A stretch of 6,046 bases of DNA, taken from an uncultured Erysipelotrichaceae bacterium. Lineage in GTDB: Bacteria; Bacillota_I; Bacilli_A; Erysipelotrichales; Erysipelotrichaceae. The notes under the pieces are model-generated. The model ran no database searches. It had not been told where the DNA came from and saw only the letters and a program-made list of their open reading frames with translations. Numbering within the stretch: the stretch's first letter is position 1; each line of letters begins with the position of its first letter. Shown here in pieces: positions 1-5,672 of this stretch. The position numbers were made by a program, and so were the translations under genes. The stretch lies in NCBI GenBank assembly GCA_902795905.1, contig CADBMY010000261.1, positions 1 to 6,046 on the forward strand, given 5' to 3'.

Positions 1-1854
1 GATAGCGGGGCGCGACTGATTCTCGGGAAAAATGCCACTCTTACGGTTGACGACGGCGGTTCCATCCAGCTTAAGAGCATAATGAATAAAACTGTATTAT
101 TCCCCTATTATGTAAAACCGGAGATTGTCATCCACGGCACACTGAATGTCAATGGCTATACAGAGGGCGGCTGTGTGGATATCAATGATGGAAAGCTTAA
201 TGGAAGCGGATCAGTCAAGTCCGCAGAAGTTACACTTGGAGCTTCAGGAAATCTGTCAACGGATCTTGTTCTGGAAAACAGTTATCTGACCATCTGGGGA
301 TCCGAAAGCGGAACGACGGCTTCCCCAACGATCAAAGACAGCGTAATCTATCTGAAAGGTAATATCGTTCATCTGCCGGAGCTGAATGTCTCAGGGAACT
401 CTATTATCGGTCTTGACACCGAAGAAGAAAGTATCAATTCTTACTCCATTGGAGATATTACATTAAGCGAAGGTAGTGATCTATCTGTTCTTGCCAATGA
501 GCACGATTACTGGTCACATGGTGACGCGAACGGCGCCCCGGACAGACTTCTGGAAGATGCTCATCTGAGAATCAGCGGGAACATCACCGGCGGTACTGTC
601 TCTGTACTTGCGGGATGTGTAGAGTATGACGGTACACAAACAGATGTACTTCCCCTTGTTCCTGTTCCGGGAGAATATGCTTCCTACGCTTCCAGAGTAC
701 TGGTCGAGAGTGAAGACATCGAATTGGAATCCACGATATCTCCTCTGAATATCACCTCAGCAGACGCCTTAGAACTTTCAGATAGTGATGAGATTCCAGT
801 AATGTTATACACTGTCCGAGATGCGTTAGAGATGGAACGTGCTGAAGCCCGCTCATGGGAAGTTGAAGATAGTGCTACTCTGCCTTCTCTGCAACGGGAT
901 AGCAACCAGGAATTTTCCGCAAGATCTTTCCTGACACAGTATGAGATTGTTGATGGCGATACGATAAATATGATTCACGGAAACTACTTCTATGCCGTAG
1001 AAATAATATACTCAGATCTGAACCGTACCCGCCTGTGGCTGGATGATCCATCCCGGGATGATCCATACACCTTCAAAACAGAGAACGTAATTCTGATCCG
1101 TGCACTGAAGTGTACAGGTAAAGGCGGACAGGGTGGCTCAACAACGACTCACACCGGCACTTCTTTTACCGGCAACGGTGAGCTTGGCGGTACCGGGAAT
1201 GGTTTAGCAGATCCCGGAAGCGGTACGGTCATCTACGGGGAGAATACAGATCCTGAACCCACACCCGAACCAACACCCGAACCAACACCCGAGCCAACAC
1301 CTGAACCAACACCTGAGCCTACACCTGAGCCCAAACCGGATGACAGCGGAAATAACAGCAGCAGTTCTTCCGAAAACAATACCGCACAGACGACACCCAC
1401 ACCGGTCCCGGAATATGTATATACCGACACCGGGAATAACCGGAAAGACCCGGCGGTCACCAGTTTTATCGTGGAGTTCTATGTCAACGGCGGTTCCTAC
1501 ATCGTTCCCCAGGCAGTTAAATACGGCGGAACAGCTTTTGAACCGGCAGCTCCCGTAAAAGAGGGCTATCTCTTCAGCGGATGGTACAAAGACATGGATC
1601 TCACCGAACTGTTCGATTTCCTGACGCCGATCCGGTCGGATACGATCCTCTATGCGAAATGGATCAAACAGGAAGAACCTGAACCTTCTGCCTCTGCTGT
1701 GCCGGAAGAAACAAAACCTGCAGATTCCCTGCCTGCTGCACCCGCAGAGAAAAGCAGTCAGTGGCTGTGGATGATTCCGGCAGTATTGGCAGCCGTAATC
1801 TTGTGCCTGGCCTGGATCTTCCGCAGAGACGACGGTGAAGAAGAGGATGAATAA
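1..1854 (+). CDS. Partial (5'-truncated) cell-surface protein with InlB-type repeat and C-terminal membrane anchor
   Basis: The frame is open from base 1 and ends at TAA 1852-1854, giving 617 residues. The ATG at 82 is not a convincing start, because the codons before it continue the same repetitive style and no signal peptide follows it, so the true start lies left of the window. Residues about 1-200 have alternating hydrophobic and Gly/Asn/Ser-rich short strands, as in beta-solenoid adhesins. Residues 371-416 are a Gly/Thr-rich linker and 418-444 a Thr-Pro-Glu-Pro repeat. Residues 491-554 match the InlB/Listeria-Bacteroides (Flg_new) repeat: VNGG near its start, a central GYLFSGWYKD and a closing YAKW. 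A Pro/Glu/Ala/Ser-rich spacer leads to a hydrophobic helix at 588-607, then RR and an acidic tail. No LPXTG sorting motif is visible, so anchoring is probably by the membrane helix alone. By inference it faces outward as an adhesin or wall-associated protein; the ligand is unknown. The domain calls are firm, the role is not. Confidence 0.88.
   Translation, partial: DSGARLILGKNATLTVDDGGSIQLKSIMNKTVLFPYYVKPEIVIHGTLNVNGYTEGGCVDINDGKLNGSGSVKSAEVTLGASGNLSTDLVLENSYLTIWGSESGTTASPTIKDSVIYLKGNIVHLPELNVSGNSIIGLDTEEESINSYSIGDITLSEGSDLSVLANEHDYWSHGDANGAPDRLLEDAHLRISGNITGGTVSVLAGCVEYDGTQTDVLPLVPVPGEYASYASRVLVESEDIELESTISPLNITSADALELSDSDEIPVMLYTVRDALEMERAEARSWEVEDSATLPSLQRDSNQEFSARSFLTQYEIVDGDTINMIHGNYFYAVEIIYSDLNRTRLWLDDPSRDDPYTFKTENVILIRALKCTGKGGQGGSTTTHTGTSFTGNGELGGTGNGLADPGSGTVIYGENTDPEPTPEPTPEPTPEPTPEPTPEPTPEPKPDDSGNNSSSSSENNTAQTTPTPVPEYVYTDTGNNRKDPAVTSFIVEFYVNGGSYIVPQAVKYGGTAFEPAAPVKEGYLFSGWYKDMDLTELFDFLTPIRSDTILYAKWIKQEEPEPSASAVPEETKPADSLPAAPAEKSSQWLWMIPAVLAAVILCLAWIFRRDDGEEEDE
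1252..1332 (+). repeat. 12-bp tandem repeat coding for Thr-Pro-Glu-Pro
   Basis: Six in-frame copies of ACACCYGARCCN occupy 1261-1332, preceded by a partial copy (CCTGAACCC, 1252-1260) and followed by the degenerate AAACCGGATGAC. The copies differ only at third codon positions apart from the last base, so the peptide is identical across units. This is a typical extended, rigid stalk that spaces the outer domains from the wall. Copy number in such tracts can change by slippage without breaking the frame, because the unit is a multiple of three. Confidence 0.95.
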
Positions 1855-1858
1855 AGAC

Positions 1859-1888
1859 AAGGACCGCTTTCAGAAGCGATCCTTTTTC
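1859..1888. terminator. Probable bidirectional intrinsic terminator between convergent genes
   Basis: An 11-bp stem (1859-1869 with 1874-1884) closes a 4-nt loop. The arms are AAGGACCGCTT and AAGCGATCCTT, with one imperfect position. On the + strand that position is a C-A mismatch, but the stem runs straight into a T tract (1883-1887), 4 bp after the surface-protein stop codon. On the - strand the same position becomes a U-G wobble pair, so the stem is continuous there, followed by a weaker T-rich stretch (TTGTCTTTATT). It can therefore serve both converging transcription units. Confidence 0.8.
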
Positions 1889-1905
1889 ATGTCTGTTTGT
1901 TCTTA

Positions 1906-1939
1906 CTGCACCCCCATGCATAATACATGTCAGGTGCAG
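1906..1939 (-). other. Two-tier stem-loop in the 3' UTR of the TIR operon
   Basis: CTGCACC (1906-1912) pairs perfectly with GGTGCAG (1933-1939). Inside, CATG (1915-1918) pairs with CATG (1926-1929) around a 7-nt loop, separated from the outer stem by a small 2/3-nt internal loop. The element starts 12 nt after the stop codon of the TIR-TPR gene on the - strand and has no T tract directly behind it. It is more likely an mRNA 3'-end stabiliser, a processing point or an upstream half of a double terminator than a terminator by itself. The pairing is seen in the sequence; the role is inferred. Confidence 0.5.
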
Positions 1940-1951
1940 CCGCCAAAATCC

Positions 1952-4012
1952 TTACCGTCCGCCGATGATCTCCCATACGGCAGGAAGATGTTCCGAAACA
2001 AGTCCGGCATTCGTTTGTGCTTCAAGATCTCTTCGGATCGTTTCCCTCTGCCCGTCCCCAAGACCCGCAAGGATGCGGAAGAGACGGTCACATTCATCAT
2101 ACCGTCCTGTATACAGACAGGCATATGCGCGGTTCAGATTTGCCAGTACGCTGTCAGGCTGCAGTTCACATGCCCTCTCTGCGGCCCGGAAAGCTTCTTC
2201 AGGATCTCTCTGATGGATCAGAAGATCATACGAGCGCCAGGCTTCACACTGTGAGCGGTCATATACTCCCAGTTGATCATAGACGGATGCATATACATCC
2301 AGACCCAAACGGAAATATGCTTCGGATCTTTCCTGATCTCCGGCTTTGAACGCATTTTCTCCGACGTTGAGCAATGCTGTTGCATACAGCGAGGCATCCG
2401 AAGCAGTTTTTGTCTTGTCATATACTTTCCCGTAAGCTTTACAAGCTTTCTGATACAGAGGATCTGCCTGTTCGTAGTGTCCCCGGATATTCATGCATAA
2501 TCCGTAATTGTTATAGAGTTCCCCCAGAAGCAGGGAATAGGTCAGGTTCTCTTCATCTTCTGCCAGTTTTTCTGCGGCTTCGGTTGCCTGCAGGAATGTA
2601 CGCTCCGCTTCCTCAAAATTGCCGGCATCCATCAGGCAGGAAGACAAGGAAGACATTGCCCGGAGATGATCCGCCAGAACCTGAAGAGAATCGTTATTCT
2701 GTCTCAGTGATTCATATTCCGTACATGCCTGACGGAGATATTCCTCTGCATCTGCGTATCTGCCGCTGCGGTACAGATATACGCCATAGTTATCCAGGAG
2801 CTGCGCTTTTGTCTTTTGCGTTTTTTCATCAGGAGTTTCTTTTAACAGATCCAAGGCGTACCGGAAGTAATCTTCGGCTTTGACATCACCGTTACTGACA
2901 GCGTTTGCGGCCGCATTTCCGGCCATTCTTGCCAGGACAGATAGATCTGCACCGGGAGTGTTTTCCATGGCAGAAATCGCTCTGTCGTAGTCTTCTGCAG
3001 CTTCTGTATACTTCCCTGCCGCATGCTTGATATTTCCCCTGTTGTTATAGGCAGACGCCAGCAGCTGGTCACTGCCCGGATATTTTTCATCAACCAGTAT
3101 TTTTATATACCCGATAGCCATTTCTTCCGCATTCAGAGAATCTTCATAATCTCCCAGCACACTGCCGGCATTGGCCAATTTCTCATAATTCGATGCAATC
3201 TCATAATTCGCATTATTTTTATCTGCAGAAAGCCGGAGGATCTGGTTGATCTCTTCCGTATTTCTCTTCAGTATACCCGCGATCCGTGAATACGCACCCG
3301 GTACATTCGTCAGATGATTCGGAAGATCATATGTCAGTTCCCGCAGGATATTCATGGATGCCTGTTCACGCCGGCAGGAGACTTCACGATAGTTCCCTGC
3401 CAGATTCATCAAGGTCAGACTTACTGCCGCAACCAGGATCATCACCGCTGCCGAAATACCTGCACGCGTGGTAAACCTGCGGTTCCTGCGAAGCGTATGT
3501 TCCCTTCTCAGTTCACTTTCCGGACAGCCGGTTACACCCGCAATGACTTTTAGTATCTCAGTTTCTGCCTTTTTGACCATCTGCCTGTAATCATTAGCTT
3601 CATTGCGTATATCCATGACACGGTCCATGACTCCGGGTACACTTTTCAATGTCGGAGGGAAAGAACTGTCCGCATCACCCGTGATCAGTAACGGATAGAT
3701 CTTATCTGCCCGGTCCAGTTCAATGAACTTCATGACTTCCCTGTCTACCCACTCTGAAGACGGTGTATCCGTGGAACAGACAACGACCAGACAGTTTGTG
3801 GAACGAAGTGCTTCATCTATGGTATTGGTGAGGATACGGCTTACCGGAAGCTCTTCAGTATCACGGAAAGCACGCTGTATATCGGTATACCCTTGTCTGC
3901 GCAGAGATTCAGGAAGACGGTAGCTTTCAAGCATGTTAAAGACTGTCTGGGTCAGCTGACTGTCCAGAGGCTTATGACGATAGCTGAAGAAAACATCATA
4001 CTTGTAATCCAT
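1952..4012 (-). CDS. TIR domain - transmembrane helix - TPR array protein
   Basis: This 686-residue protein begins with a bacterial TIR domain (about 1-160): box 1 YDVFFSYR (5-12), box 2 FRDTEELP (49-56), strand LVVVCS followed by helix EWVDRE (87-92), then IYPLLI. Trp88 and Glu92 match the W-V-x-x-E helix of SARM1, whose Glu is the NAD+-cleaving residue, so NADase activity is plausible. A basic stretch (about 169-183) precedes one membrane helix (about 184-206). The C-terminal half, about 271-655, is at least seven degenerate TPR units, recognisable by G-x-Y and A-x-x-x-Y/A-x-x-A patterns. I prefer ATG 4012: GGATGG (4022-4027) lies 9 nt upstream of it but only 3 nt from the alternative GTG at 4018, which would add two residues and overlap the upstream stop by 4 bp. 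Either way it is translationally coupled to the divergent TIR gene. Known families point to immunity or signalling; the actual role is unknown. Confidence 0.92.
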   Translation of the reverse strand: MDYKYDVFFSYRHKPLDSQLTQTVFNMLESYRLPESLRRQGYTDIQRAFRDTEELPVSRILTNTIDEALRSTNCLVVVCSTDTPSSEWVDREVMKFIELDRADKIYPLLITGDADSSFPPTLKSVPGVMDRVMDIRNEANDYRQMVKKAETEILKVIAGVTGCPESELRREHTLRRNRRFTTRAGISAAVMILVAAVSLTLMNLAGNYREVSCRREQASMNILRELTYDLPNHLTNVPGAYSRIAGILKRNTEEINQILRLSADKNNANYEIASNYEKLANAGSVLGDYEDSLNAEEMAIGYIKILVDEKYPGSDQLLASAYNNRGNIKHAAGKYTEAAEDYDRAISAMENTPGADLSVLARMAGNAAANAVSNGDVKAEDYFRYALDLLKETPDEKTQKTKAQLLDNYGVYLYRSGRYADAEEYLRQACTEYESLRQNNDSLQVLADHLRAMSSLSSCLMDAGNFEEAERTFLQATEAAEKLAEDEENLTYSLLLGELYNNYGLCMNIRGHYEQADPLYQKACKAYGKVYDKTKTASDASLYATALLNVGENAFKAGDQERSEAYFRLGLDVYASVYDQLGVYDRSQCEAWRSYDLLIHQRDPEEAFRAAERACELQPDSVLANLNRAYACLYTGRYDECDRLFRILAGLGDGQRETIRRDLEAQTNAGLVSEHLPAVWEIIGGR

Positions 4013-4014
4013 AC

Positions 4015-4863
4015 TCACTGCCCATCCGTTTCCGTATCGACATTGATATCGATCCTGCTTAACTCTTCTTTCACTTTCTCTGCGGTTTCCCGGATGTACG
4101 TCAAAGCCTCCGGCTCATCCGCAAACAATTCCGGAAGTTCATTCAATGTATACTCTATGATCTCTGTATTCAGCCGGATCTGCTCAGCCGCGATATTTCC
4201 CTCACGCGCAGCGATATTCCCAAGATACAGGAAGATGCCCGAGGCCAGCAGACATACTGCCGCAATTACCGATAACAGGGTAAACATCGCTTTTCTTGTA
4301 CGGCTGCGGTGTCTTTGTTCAAGATCATCCGGGTGAAGCCCCAGGACCGACGCAATAATACGCAGCGTCTCGTATCTCAGCAGCTGTTTATATCTCTTTG
4401 GGTTCTCTGCACGCAGATCTGCGGCGATCGGTTCGATCGTTTCCTCTCTTTCTACGATCGTCATATCCGGAAGCACATGAGGTACCATTTTCTTCTCAAT
4501 AAAACTGTCAGGGAAAGCATCTGCCGGATCTCCGCGTACGATGACCGCAACGATATTCCGGTTATGCCGGAGTGTCCGGAAATACTCAAGTTTTTTGTTC
4601 AGTGACGGATCATCCTTAGCGTCAGGAGAACACAAGACAATAAGAAAAGTACTATGATCCAACAATTCACGAGTCTGATCATCCATTGCCTTTTCTTCTG
4701 TATCCGTAATGATCCTTTGATACCCCAGCGAAGCATCCGGCAGGACGGTTCCCTTCGGCAGCGTATAATTACGTATGCTTGAGGCTAATTCCTCCGCAGC
4801 TGACGCATCACTCTTTGCGGATACAATATAGATGTCGTAACTGTTTATCTCTGTGACTGTCAT
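4015..4863 (-). CDS. Divergent TIR-like transmembrane protein, likely pseudo-enzyme partner
   Basis: This 282-residue protein has an N-terminal TIR-like fold (about 9-125): YDIYIVSAK in place of FFSYR, ITDTEE (52-57) as box 2, FLIVLCS (73-79), then a GDxxxxFP segment (111-118). A conserved alpha-helical block (about 149-183) and a basic run (184-191) precede one membrane helix (about 193-215). The tail after it (216-282) aligns with the stretch between the membrane helix and the TPRs of the downstream protein and then stops, so there is no TPR array. Aligning the CS pair at 78-79 with that of the larger protein places Ser87 and Lys91 where it has the catalytic-type Trp88 and Glu92, so NAD cleavage is unlikely. 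It is the first gene of the operon; its stop touches the start region of the TIR-TPR gene. A regulatory or scaffold subunit is the best guess. The TIR call rests on the paralogy, since box 1 is weak. ATG 4863 has GGAAAG 10 nt upstream. Confidence 0.85.
   Translation of the reverse strand: MTVTEINSYDIYIVSAKSDASAAEELASSIRNYTLPKGTVLPDASLGYQRIITDTEEKAMDDQTRELLDHSTFLIVLCSPDAKDDPSLNKKLEYFRTLRHNRNIVAVIVRGDPADAFPDSFIEKKMVPHVLPDMTIVEREETIEPIAADLRAENPKRYKQLLRYETLRIIASVLGLHPDDLEQRHRSRTRKAMFTLLSVIAAVCLLASGIFLYLGNIAAREGNIAAEQIRLNTEIIEYTLNELPELFADEPEALTYIRETAEKVKEELSRIDINVDTETDGQ
4022..4027 (-). promoter_or_regulatory. Ribosome binding site that favours the ATG start at 4012
   Basis: GGATGG on the - strand sits inside the last codons of the upstream gene. 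Its distance is 9 nt to ATG 4012 (good) and 3 nt to GTG 4018 (too short). It is a moderate rather than perfect Shine-Dalgarno match, so coupling to termination of the upstream gene probably matters. Confidence 0.5.
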
Positions 4864-4873
4864 ACCGGCATAT

Positions 4874-4879
4874 CTTTCC
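4874..4879 (-). promoter_or_regulatory. Ribosome binding site of the divergent TIR gene
   Basis: GGAAAG on the - strand lies 10 nt before ATG 4863. It is a moderate Shine-Dalgarno match at the long end of the usual spacing, and it supports this start. It overlaps one of the TATCTTT words listed separately. Confidence 0.55.
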
Positions 4880-4906
4880 GCTTTTATATGATGTATCTTT
4901 AATACA

Positions 4907-4934
4907 ATTATATAAGAGTTTATCTTTGTTTTAA
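4907..4934 (-). promoter_or_regulatory. Sigma-A-type promoter of the TIR operon
   Basis: On the - strand a perfect TATAAT -10 box (4907-4912) is preceded, after a 16-bp AT-rich spacer, by a weak -35 TTAAAA (4929-4934; four of six consensus positions). Transcription would begin near 4900, leaving a leader of about 37 nt before ATG 4863. The weak -35 beside a perfect -10 fits a promoter open to control by an activator or repressor. The region is much more AT-rich than the flanking genes. Confidence 0.6.
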
Positions 4935-4973
4935 CTATCTTCTTACTGCTTCAGAAACATATTGCGAAGATAG
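4935..4973. repeat. 8-bp inverted repeat directly upstream of the TIR promoter
   Basis: CTATCTTC (4935-4942) and GAAGATAG (4966-4973) are perfect reverse complements separated by 23 bp. The left arm abuts the -35 box. The arm spacing places the half-sites about three helical turns apart centre to centre, which suits a dimeric regulator. There is no T tract on either side that would make it a terminator. Confidence 0.4.
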
Positions 4974-5056
4974 AGCTGATCCGGAAGACGGTATACCTTT
5001 TGATCTGTATCGTAAGCCTGAGATCCTCCGGCTGTTTCACCGGGACTGCTGCTTTG
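4943..5056 (-). pseudogene. Possible remnant of a gene 3' end (37 codons before a stop)
   Basis: The 264-bp gap between the acetyltransferase and the TIR operon contains no intact gene. In one - strand frame a 37-codon stretch, bounded by TGA 5059-5057 and TAA 4945-4943, reads like a natural C-terminus (ending VYRLPDQLYLRNMFLKQ), with codons like those of the neighbours. It has no plausible start and ribosome site. It may be the decayed tail of a gene cut off by a rearrangement that placed the TIR operon here. A + strand frame, open from 4903, also looks protein-like over the same bases, so chance is a real alternative. Confidence 0.22.
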
Positions 5057-5127
5057 TCACTGCGATGCATTGTATTGCCGCTTTTCTAATGTTCAGAGAT
5101 CACCTGCCGGGTCACAGAATACCCATG

Positions 5128-5652
5128 TTACTCAGCAAGATCGATCCAGTATCTTTCAAGGTATATCCCGGAATTGGGTTCATATACTGTCGACTCGTAG
5201 ATACCGCCGTTCTTCAGGATGGTCCTGCGGCTGCCCTCATTGTCTTTCATGCAGGTGATCAGTACTTTGTCCATGCCGAGTTCTCTGCATTTCGGGAGAG
5301 CCATCTTCAGCATCATTTCTGCGTATCCCTTACGCCTTTCACTCGGTGCTGTGGAATAGCCGATATGTCCCCCGTACTTCTCCAGATAATCATTGAAATA
5401 ATGTCTGATCTGGATCATCCCGACGATCTTCCGGTCCTCTTCCCTTACAAGCATGTACTGGGTTGCCGGGACCAGTCCCTGCGGAACCGTGTCAGGTGAT
5501 TTACATTTGTATGAATATTCGATCCATTCCTGCGGGTCTTCACATTTGCGGAGTGTTCCTGTTCCGTCAGTTGAACTGCCTGATTCAAGAAATTCGTTTC
5601 TGTATGTGCGGATCTGGTTTGTGTATTCTGCTGTTGGTTCAATCAGTTTCAT
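5128..5652 (-). CDS. GNAT-family N-acetyltransferase
   Basis: At 174 residues this is a full-length single-domain GNAT enzyme, which transfers the acetyl group of acetyl-CoA to an amine and probably acts in the cytoplasm. The acetyl-CoA pyrophosphate loop is RRKGYA (106-111), preceded by the core strand GGHIGYS (94-100). A further conserved segment ITCMKDNEGS (132-141) and NGG (148-150) follow, and the C-terminus ends in the usual strand. The pattern resembles the predicted acetyltransferases grouped as COG3981, whose substrates are unknown. ATG 5652 is supported by GGAGA (5661-5665) with an 8-nt spacer. The gene begins 20 bp after the stop of the upstream membrane-protein gene, so the two are likely co-transcribed. 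No clear terminator follows its TAA; GGGT/ACCC just downstream is only a 4-bp stem without a T tract. No functional link to the TIR genes is evident beyond shared orientation. Confidence 0.9.
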   Translation of the reverse strand: MKLIEPTAEYTNQIRTYRNEFLESGSSTDGTGTLRKCEDPQEWIEYSYKCKSPDTVPQGLVPATQYMLVREEDRKIVGMIQIRHYFNDYLEKYGGHIGYSTAPSERRKGYAEMMLKMALPKCRELGMDKVLITCMKDNEGSRRTILKNGGIYESTVYEPNSGIYLERYWIDLAE

Positions 5653-5660
5653 CAGTATAT

Positions 5661-5665
5661 TCTCC
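5661..5665 (-). promoter_or_regulatory. Ribosome binding site of the acetyltransferase gene
   Basis: GGAGA on the - strand lies 8 nt before ATG 5652, inside the 20-bp gap behind the membrane-protein gene. It fixes the start codon and indicates independent initiation within a shared transcript. Confidence 0.7.
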
Positions 5666-5672
5666 GAAGATC

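Larger units (their letters stand above)
4871..4942. repeat. Cluster of TATCTTT/TATCTTC direct repeats around the TIR promoter
   Basis: TATCTTT occurs at 4871-4877, 4894-4900 and 4921-4927, and TATCTTC at 4936-4942, all in the same orientation (AAAGATA/GAAGATA on the transcribed - strand). One copy lies near the ribosome site, one at the expected transcription start, one in the promoter spacer and one just upstream of the -35 box. Spacings are 23, 27 and 15 bp. They could be regulator half-sites, but the region is AT-rich and short words recur easily in such DNA. Confidence 0.35.

Noticed and set aside
82..84. ATG as the start of the surface protein
   Set aside because: The frame is open to base 1 with the same repetitive beta-strand character, and no signal peptide follows this ATG.
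1204..1860. Long - strand open frame of 218 codons opposite the surface-protein C-terminus
   Set aside because: Its Gly/Cys/Arg-rich low-complexity translation is the antisense of the Thr-Pro-Glu-Pro repeat and the InlB repeat; the + strand frame has clear domains.
1835..2883. Several + strand open frames across the 3' half of the TIR-TPR gene
   Set aside because: They lie antisense to a well-supported TPR coding region, are rich in Cys/His/Pro/Arg and show no domain.
5104..5127. Terminator after the acetyltransferase gene
   Set aside because: Only a 4-bp GGGT/ACCC stem with an 8-nt loop is present, with no T tract on the - strand.
5065..5499. + strand frame of 144 codons (open back to 4903) overlapping the acetyltransferase
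   Set aside because: It is largely antisense to the clear GNAT gene. The part in the intergenic gap looks somewhat protein-like but has no ribosome site or recognisable motif.
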